This document shows positions 56,590 through 64,000 of a stretch of DNA of 64,000 nt, in pieces. Numbering within the stretch: position 1 is the stretch's first letter; each line of letters starts with the position of its first letter. The DNA comes from Nymphaea colorata (taxonomy: Eukaryota; Streptophyta; Magnoliopsida; Nymphaeales; Nymphaeaceae). Made by a program: the position numbers and the translations under genes. Below the pieces are notes generated by a model. That model searched no databases. It was given only the letters and a program-made list of their open reading frames with translations, and was not told the DNA's origin. Location: assembly GCF_008831285.2 (NCBI RefSeq), contig NC_045140.1, positions 10,166,505-10,230,504 on the forward strand, given 5' to 3'.

Positions 56590-56960
56590 CAGCAACACTA
56601 GGAAAATTTGGAGGAGGTTGTGTGCTAACTTAGTATGGGATAAAAGCAGTGAAGTAAGAAAGGCTCACTTGATAAAATGGAATCGACTATGCTACCAAAT
56701 AAATGAGGTGAGAGTTGGAGTGAGGAAGATCATGGAGATGAATAAAAGCCTGCCGGACATCCATTAGTGCTAGTGCTGATACCAAATGATCAGTCAGAAA
56801 GATACTTGAAGCGAACAAGTCTTTGGACCTCAAACTTCTCACATAGCTCAGTAATATAGGTCAAGACTTGAAAATTAATGAAAAGTTTGATGATGGAAAC
56901 GGAGATAAGTTTTGGATGGATAGCTAGCTGGTTATGGACTCTCTAGAATTTAGTAAACCC
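56590..56960 (+). mobile_element. LINE fragment (end of reverse transcriptase)
   Basis: Reads LVWDKSSEVRKAHLIKWNRL and CYQINEVRVGVRK (about 56628-56728), the motif following the RT core in plant LINEs, then DGNGDKFWMDS (about 56892-56925), matching the GNGxxxxFWxDxW motif. The frame is broken. Related in kind to 17560-17900. Confidence 0.65.
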
Positions 56961-57484
56961 CTTCTATTATGCAGGAGACAACAAGGTTACTGTTAAATAG
57001 ATGTTTAATGATGATGCATTCCAAGAAGATTTTGTGCAAATTTGTGGGTGGCAACTACTAGACATAAGCACCTTGCGTTGGTTGAGAAACTCTGCATCAA
57101 ACCCTTTAGCAAACACGAGTTGTCATATTATAAAAATGATAATGGAAAGGTAAGATAAACAAAGAACTTCTATCATTAACAAGTTGATCGAAGTTAAGGC
57201 ACTGGCTGTGTCAAAAGATACATCACAAGTATGAAATACATAACCTTCTTCTTCAACTTAACAAAAGTACTTAATTTTGAACGACTACATGATGGGTTAT
57301 AGAATTTCACGCACTCTTACATCTTAAAATCAAACTAACATGAATGGAATTTCTGGACAATTTTCAGTCATGCGACATTGCTTCCGTTATGTTCCCAAAG
57401 GGAGGGAAAGAAAAAAAAAAAAAAAAAGAGAGAGAGAGAACTGGCACTCAAAGGGCTTTACTATTTTTTTTTTTCAAAGATTTT
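56961..57484. other. No gene seen; homopurine tract
   Basis: Probable LINE-derived remainder up to about 57200, then a run of A with GAGAGAGAG at 57410-57439. Confidence 0.4.
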
Positions 57485-57620
57485 TCATGAATGGAGTTAG
57501 AAATTTTTTAGAAGAGGGGCTGAATATATACCAAAATATAATTTTTCAAATAAAATAATTTTTTTAAAATTTAGACATAATTTTTTATTTTTTTTTATGA
57601 GAGGCCAGACTCCAGCCGCG
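57485..57620. mobile_element. Degraded relative of the hAT-type MITEs
   Basis: GGGGCTGAATATATACCAAA, ATTTTTCAAA, TTTTTTTAAAATTTAGACA and GAGGCCAGACTCCAGCC run in the order seen in 53032-53227. No target duplication. Confidence 0.4.
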
Positions 57621-59030
57621 GCTAGCACTCCCCTCTTAGTATCAGGGTGTTCCAACTTCCAATTCAAAATCAAAGCACAAAAATGACTTGGTAATAAAAA
57701 ATTCGACAGAAGAATCAGGATGAAAGAAGACGAGATCTTATGCACTCGGGAGAAAATCTTACTACTTTCTCGCCACATTAGACTTATTTCTTTTTTATCT
57801 TTTAAAACAAGATACTAGATCATAGGCACTTTTCTGTTTAGAATAGAAAAACTCAAATAAACCAGATTAATGTAATGAAAGAAGTTACACAAAAAAGTTC
57901 AAGAAAATATGACAATAAATGTAGCTTTCAAGTTCTGACAATATACATGACATTAAACTTTCACACCTTTTTATTAAGGCTCCAAAGCAGCGACATAGAC
58001 TAAATAGCCTCGTTCTTGGTCTGTCTGTGAAGTTACATGGAAACTTTTCGCGTTAAGAGTGAAACTGTTGACCTTCCTCAACTTGAGAAGATTAACTCGA
58101 ACGGTCGCAAGAAATTTAACCTGCTTGAAAACTTGTTTGGTACGTTGTAAGAGAAAACATAAGATGATATTTAAGCTTGTATGGATACATCATTGACAAT
58201 ATATACAGTTGATGTAAAAGATTTTTTCAAAATCAAACAACAGATTAGTGGATAGTCCAAAATGGCAGCGATATGGCAAATTAACCAGCATCTCGATATG
58301 GTTTGAAAAGCTCGTCTGCTTAGATGCGGAAAAAGCCTGCATTAGCAAGGGTTTGGAGGTTGATTGAGCTTTGGTTCTGTCTATGCCAAGCATTGGAGTT
58401 CACGGTTCCATGGGGAAACATAGTCTGACGATATGAAACCTTCCTTGGAAATGGAGCACCCAATCTTCTTAGACTGAGAAACTTTTTTCTTGAGTCATTC
58501 TAGAGAAAGAGAGAGAGAGAGAGGAAGAAGGAGGGAGAGAGAAAAACTGTACCGTGGTCTAATGGTCTCATTGAAGCAGGACCGTGGATTTCATGAACGG
58601 GTGGATTCCAAGGCTCTATATCTCTGTGGTTCTTTCTCTCTCTAGGGACAGGGGAATCATCCACTCACTCAGATCTTGACCAACTCCAGCCATTTTTCAA
58701 CTTGAGAATTTGGGGTACAACTACTACGGCCCCTGTCTCTCTCTCGTCTCTTTCATATGCTTTCCTTAAATTATAAAAGAGAAAAAGACCCGCAGAAAAA
58801 TGACCTGTAAATTTCTCTGAAAGGCTGGCGGTGTCAGTAAAATCGAATACATTAAACAAGAAGGAGAAATAAATAAGTGGAACTTTGGTTGTCTCCCTCT
58901 CCCTTCTTAATTTTTTACAGTGGCAGTGGCGGTGGTTAATCATTCAATGGCTCGGTTCCTAATGCAGGCGTGATTATTTATGCAAAACTCTTTCCTCTCT
59001 CTCCCTCTTACCAATTTTCTAAAATGTCGC
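57621..59030. other. bHLH upstream region; GA/CT-rich, no gene seen
   Basis: Unrecognised sequence with GA-rich (58502-58545) and CT-rich (58630-58643, 58737-58750, 58993-59010) tracts, as often found near plant promoters. The small minus-strand frames are not credible genes. Confidence 0.4.
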
Positions 59031-60039
59031 AGAAAAACGAAAAAACTGCATGATGGTCCCGTTTGGATGACATTTTCGAAGAACTCGTTTCACAGAGAGG
59101 ACACACACATCCACATAGCTCCTCTCTCTCTCTCTCTCTCTCTCTAACCTTGTTAAATGAACGAGTTGGAGACCCCAAGGGAGTTCTGATTTTCAATGTT
59201 TCTGCAGAGGGAAAGAAAGACACAGGCTGTGCAGTCTCTGAGAACCCATCCAGTACAACAATCACAGAGAGTCCCCAAGGAGAGACCGACCTCCTCCTAA
59301 TTGAAACTCCATGAGACGAGCGTACCAAAAGCAGAAAGGTGGAAAAGAAAAGCCCCTTCCCACACTCAGTCCCTCACCCTGCCTTTTGACACCGTCTTGT
59401 CTCCTGAGCAATCTTTTCCCCATGCTTAGCCGTCTCCCTGCTCTGATTTTGTTCCAAAGGCTGTGTTTCTTCTTTCCTGTTTTGCACTTCAAAAAGTCAA
59501 TATCCTTATTTTAGGTCCCCTTTTATGAACTTTTAAATGCTTTTCTTCCTTTTTCCTTTGAACGTTTGTGGGTTTCACCAACTTGGAACATCTGGTTTTA
59601 AATATTTGCTCTAGTGGGTCGCTTGTGTTGCATCTTTCCACTTAAATCTTTTCTATATTTTTGCGGATTCTGGGTGTCTGGAGCTGCTTTGGCCTTCTCT
59701 GTGAGTTTTAGCTGTTTGGCAAATGTTCTTTCTGTTTTAGGGAACACTTGGGTGCAGTTTCGTCATCTAAGTTTTTAAGTTGGTACATGAATTCCGGGCA
59801 TTTTGAATCGGTAGTCTTTGTGCAAGCTGGTGGCATTTAGTTAAAGTCCTGCAGTTTCTGCCACAGAGGTTTGCTGTGGCAATGGTCTGTTCCCTCTCGA
59901 CTCCGTTCTTGGGTTTGTGAATTGTGTGTATTGTTGTATTACACAATTGTGTGTATTGTTGTATTAGGTTGAGCATTGTACCAAGTGAGTGAATTTGGGT
60001 TTGTGGCTTTATCATTAGAAGAATTTGAACTTGAAAACG
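59031..60039 (+). promoter_or_regulatory. bHLH gene promoter and 5' leader
   Basis: A (CT)n tract at 59120-59146 and pyrimidine-rich sequence lead to the ATG at 60040, as in many plant leaders. A 22-bp duplication (ATTGTGTGTATTGTTGTATT) lies at 59923-59966. A leader intron is possible but cannot be placed. Several short upstream open frames exist. Confidence 0.45.
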
Positions 60040-62405
60040 ATGGATTTGAGTGAGAATGAAAAACTTGGTTTAGGTAAGAGCAGTGGTGATCATTCGAGTT
60101 ACCATGCCCCCACTATACCTTCAGAGTGGAGATTTTCTGGTGATCTTCCCAATCCATCATTCAACTTGGTGCCTGCCGAGAATTCCATGGCTGCTTGCAG
60201 AGGCACTGCAGTGGAGTCCTCTTGCTGCCCTTCTGTTTCCATGTCCGAGTCTTTCTGCCCTGACATTTGGGATTCTAACAATCTCATTAGCCATAATCTG
60301 GCATTCAAGCAAGTCAAGTCGAGTAGCGAAGCCTCTGGTATGAGGGATATCATCTCTGGTTCATCTTCCGCTGCGCCCCCGTTCGCGATGGGGTGGACTC
60401 CATCTGCTTCTTCTTCGATGAAAGCCGTTGGTGCCTTTGCACAGTCCGCAATGGGGATGATTCCTCAAAGCTTAGTTCAATTTCCTGCTGATTCTGGCTT
60501 CATTGAGCGGGCAGCAAGGCTTTCTTGTTTCGGCAGCATGATGAACTCTTTCGGCATGTCTGGATCCATGCCACCTTATTCTAAAGGTGCAGGGGGAATG
60601 GTTCAAGCATCGGAGATCCTGCCGCCTGCTCCGCCAACGCAGAATAACGACGTTGGTGTCTCTGAATTTGGGAAAAATGATCTGGTTCCAAGCAGTGAAG
60701 GGGATACAACCAAGAAGGTGGAGCAGAAAATGGCCCACTTGTTGATGTCCCCTGTGTCAAGAAGCACTGAGGAAGGGAAACAGAGGGTTGGCTCTTCAAG
60801 CATTGATTCTGATGGTGCAGAAGTTAGCGGCCGTGGGCAGGAGGAATCATTGCATTTGGACAACGCTGTGAATCAGCCTTCGGCTAAAGGACTTAGCACA
60901 AAGAAAAGGAAGAGGCCTGCACAGGTAGTGCTCCTATTTCTCTTTTCCTGTTCACATACCTTTTTGTTATCATCTTCCACCATTACTGTTAATAATTAAG
61001 ATTTACTAAAAGTGGTTAACCCAAATTATTTGGTAGGGAGCCGAGCCAACCCAAACCAAGAGTTCTTCACAAATGGCAATTGATGGTGGGAATGAAAATC
61101 CTGAAAATAGACCGAAGGTAGAGCCCACTCAAACAGCAAATACAGGAAAGCATCATGGGAAACAACCCAAAGACAATTCACAGGGTTCAGATGCACCAAA
61201 GGAAGAATACATCCATGTCCGAGCAAGGCGAGGCCAAGCCACCAACAGTCACAGTCTTGCAGAGAGGGTGAGCTTTCGACAGAAACAAATGTGTTTGATC
61301 AAAGCCGTTTGAGAATATATGGTAATGATACATGCGTTTTCTCTGTTCTTTGCGTTGCAGGTAAGGAGGGAAAAGATAAGTGAGAGGATGAAGTTTCTCC
61401 AGGACCTTGTGCCTGGGTGTAGTAAGGTGACACCCATATAATTCAGTCCACTGCATATTACACTCGTCAAGTTTATTGTTCACATGGTTACCTAGATCTG
61501 CTTTTGCCGTGGTGCAGGTTACAGGCAAGGCTGTCATGCTTGATGAGATCATCAATTATGTGCAGTCATTGCAACGACAAGTTGAGGTATTCTCACTTTG
61601 AGTTTATTCCATAGGATGTTTCATGTCTTTGTAAAGGAAGCGCAACGGTATTTACTTACTCAACAATATCAATGTAGTTCCTTTCCATGAAGCTTGCAAC
61701 TGTCAACCCGCGGCTAGATTTCAACATGGAGGCGCTCTTATCAAAGGATGTAAGAGTTGTCCATGACCTATCTCATACCATTTTGCGTACAAAATGGTAC
61801 TTGTACCCAAATTGGTCTTCAAATGAGTTTTACCAAGTCTCATTGGCTTTTTGTTCTCAGATTTTTCAGTCACGAGGTGGCCCTTCATCAGCTGTTGCCT
61901 ATATGCCTGATATGAACATGGTTCATTCTCATATGCACCAAAACCAGCAAGGATTAGTTCAGGCTGGAGTGCCAGGTATTGCAAGCCCATCAGATTCGTT
62001 GAGAGCAGTTAATTCTCATTTGACTTCGGTTGGTGGATACAAAGAACCCCCATCTCAGGTGAATAACAAAGTCTTTTGCATTTGTTTCACTTTGAAAAAA
62101 ATGTCCGATTAAACGGTTAGTTTATTCCCTGTTGTGTTTTGATTCCGTAGATTCCAAATGCCTGGGAAGATGATCTCCATAATGTTGTTCCGTTGAGTTT
62201 CAGCACTGGTGGCCCAATTAGCAATCAGGAAATGAATGACAGTAAGTGAAAGTGGCCCAAGCTCTTGCTCCGCTGGTCATCTTTTTTCTTCTGCAAGAAA
62301 AAAGAAAAAAAAAAAACTCGAAAGAGTTTAAGCTTTCTTGCGCACTTGGTAATCCGGTATTTTACAGGTTCATTGCCTCCATGTCATATGAAAGCAGAGC
62401 TTTGA
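60040..62405 (+). CDS. BHLH49-like: bHLH transcription factor (bHLH49/62/78 clade)
   Basis: Eight exons: 60040-60924, 61037-61267, 61361-61426, 61518-61586, 61678-61749, 61861-62058, 62151-62241 and 62368-62405, all GT-AG, giving 549 residues. The N-terminal half is a low-complexity regulatory region with the clade motif [18 protein letters not shown] (about residues 148-165). KKRKR (288-292) is a likely nuclear signal. The basic region ends [13 protein letters not shown], with His367, Glu371 and Arg375 forming the H-E-R set for G-box binding. Helix-loop-helix continues to about 417 and includes [20 protein letters not shown]. The C-terminus [11 protein letters not shown] resembles the conserved SLPPxxMKxEL end. 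Arabidopsis relatives of the ACE/CIB group promote cell elongation or blue-light responses; the role here is inferred. Starting at ATG 60040 gives the clade's usual MDxxENEK start. Confidence 0.92.
62242..62367 (+). other. Last intron of the bHLH gene, readable alternative end
   Basis: Donor GTAAGT at 62242-62247 and acceptor TTTTACAG ending at 62367. If retained, the frame stops at once (TGA 62247-62249 overlaps the donor), giving NDSK instead of [14 protein letters not shown]. Confidence 0.7.
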
Positions 62406-64000
62406 GTTATGTTTGTCTTTTAGTTCACATGCTTCTCTTAAAGAATCCATCCGGCCTCCGCCAAAGATGGTATCGAAGTTGAAGGTCAAGTTCGGGTTGC
62501 AAAGTTTTCTCCCTGAAGATCCATGAACTCTGTGGCTTATAGTTGTCGAATAGTTCCTTAGTGTCACCAAGATTTTAAATAATAGCTGATGTTAAGGCAC
62601 TGGAGGTTGTGATCTTTTAATCAGCCTCCATTTGAACTAGAGAGAAGCTGGTGTTACTCGTGCTACTTTGCAAGCAGAAAATCTGTATACGAAGAGAATT
62701 TTCTCAAAGGGTTCACTCGGCTGAAAGCTATGGCACAAGAAGGAAGCTTGATGTACTAAGTATCGCAAGGAAAGAAATGTGCAGGCCAATAGTGTACTGT
62801 GCAGAGCTGAACCAGGAATGGACTCTCTGGCACATTGAGTTTCAAGGAGGCCAAAGTGGAAAGGAAATTGTAAGTTTCATTGCATAGAATGTTGGTTTGG
62901 CTCATTCATCATTGATTGCTTGAGCAATACAATTAGCAATGTATATTATATATTATTTAATCATTACGAACTCATGGTTGTATGTATGTTTAACATCTGA
63001 TGGGAGGGTTTTGAGACTGCTTATTGCGAATTGTGATTCTCAAGCTTATTGGTGAAAGGGTATGACAGGTTGCGTACAATTATATCGACGTGTGCCAACA
63101 TGGCGAAGGACTTAGTGGTTATATAGCACAAAATCAGCACTTTTTAAAATAATACATAATCCGAGACTGAAGATGTCTCCTGAGAATCTTACATAGCCGC
63201 GACCAATGTTCATTGTTTTTTTCCAAAACAAACTCTCAAGATACCTCCGTTTTCTTGAAGTTTTGAAAGGGTATCTGTGGATTGGTTCCTTTTTCGCGAG
63301 GTCAGTGTGCAGTTTGTGCAACCAAGATCTCATGCGTCAAAATATGGCCAATAGCAATGTCATCTATTGGGCGGCCAGAATTTTCCCAAGCTACACTGAA
63401 AATTAGCTATCTTCTGTATTCCAAAAACGATTAGCTTTTGAAAATGAAACGAGACATTTATTTTATGAGGTAGGTCTCAGATAATTCTGTATGATTTATC
63501 TACTAATGCCATGGCGGTCATGGTGGAATTTCTCGAACAACGTGCTGATCATAAGAGGCAACTGACTAAGCTTTCTTGTTCCTAGATGGATGCCAAAAAC
63601 AGTTCGCAGTAGACAGATTCCCAGGCACCCATGCTTTTTGGCACCTTTCAGCATTTCATCTGTTTTTCTGTGGACATGTGATTCATCATGGGCATTAATG
63701 TATGTTGGTACCACATTATATGCTGTCGTGAATAGAATCTTTCTACTGTTGACACGAAAATGTGGGCTCAAAGAAAAGTTTGAGGGCGTATGCCTGAATC
63801 CTCTTTATTGTAAGTACATCGAAGCAAAGCATCTGCCCATAGTGAACTGGATTGGAAAACTAAAAGAAATTACTGTATGGAGTTGATGGACGTGGACACC
63901 AATTACAAAAAATTCGTTCCAAGGTACAAAATCTTTTAAATATTTTCACTGTTGTTTCGTAGTTGCTAGCGGCCATGAATGATTTCCAGATCAATTTGGC
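62406..64000. other. bHLH 3' region; no further gene supported
   Basis: The first few hundred bases are likely 3' UTR; the 78-codon frame at 62651-62887 has no domain and starts inside it. At 63496-63886 both strands are open for over 90 codons (TAYNVVPTYINAHDESHVHR on the minus strand). I do not recognise either frame, but an exon of a gene beyond the window edge is possible. Confidence 0.4.

Noticed and set aside
58550-58625. tRNA-like A box (TGGTCTAATGG) with a weak B box
   Set aside because: The B-box match has at least two mismatches, no cloverleaf can be drawn, and there is no second copy in the window.
60083-60863. Several 70-90 codon frames on both strands across the bHLH first exon
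   Set aside because: Overlap the well-supported bHLH exon in other frames and lack domains.
61687-62112. 141-codon continuous frame across bHLH exons 5 and 6
   Set aside because: It reads through an intron (61750-61860) with good GT-AG borders; splicing restores the clade's usual sequence.
63496-63886. Overlapping frames of over 90 codons near the window end
   Set aside because: Open on both strands, no domain recognised and no splice or promoter context; left as a possibility only.
1-64000. CRISPR arrays, bacterial-type operons, rRNA genes or integrated plant viruses
   Set aside because: The only regular repeats are microsatellites, local duplications and the LTR array. No rRNA, viral coat or viral movement protein signature was seen. 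Reverse transcriptases present are of copia and LINE type.

Overview
The window is nuclear DNA of a flowering plant: AT-rich, with spliced genes, plant-type Ty1/copia and LINE retroelements, many MITEs and long TA, CT and GA microsatellites. I cannot name the species from the sequence; an early-diverging angiosperm such as a water lily would fit, but that is only an impression. All feature coordinates, intron borders and percent differences were worked out by eye.

Two complete conserved genes lie in the right half. At 36748-42187 (minus) is a four-exon WIT-type gene, a WPP-domain-interacting tail-anchored coiled-coil protein of the nuclear envelope, with a predicted 5'-UTR intron. At 60040-62405 (plus) is an eight-exon bHLH transcription factor gene of the bHLH49/62/78 (ACE/CIB-related) clade. 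Nothing suggests that the two are functionally linked.

The left half carries a small, unusual gene family. Two near-identical single-exon genes (7600-7980 and 15154-15534) encode 126-residue secreted proteins that resemble non-specific lipid-transfer proteins but keep only four cysteines (C-X26-C-X9-C-X21-C). Relics of the same family lie at 16060-17130 (flanks only, gene lost), 26803-27117 (plus), 27669-27935 (minus), 27965-28160 (minus) and 35904-36099 (plus). The cluster therefore spans at least 28 kb and has been broken up by retroelements.

The retroelements are: a decayed full-length-like LINE at 380-5275, with a MITE nested in its endonuclease; LINE pieces at 17140-18600, 45780-46560 and 56590-56960; a 5'-truncated copia (22640-26756, plus) that keeps its 3' LTR; and a structurally complete copia (28284-33285, minus) with paired 417-bp LTRs, primer-binding site, polypurine tract and target-site duplication. 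The LTRs of the second copia hold nine 24-bp tandem repeats just upstream of the TATA box. Short DNA elements include two hAT-type MITEs with 8-bp target duplications, a fold-back element at 43566-43902 and several other MITEs. The remaining intergenic stretches show no gene I can support.
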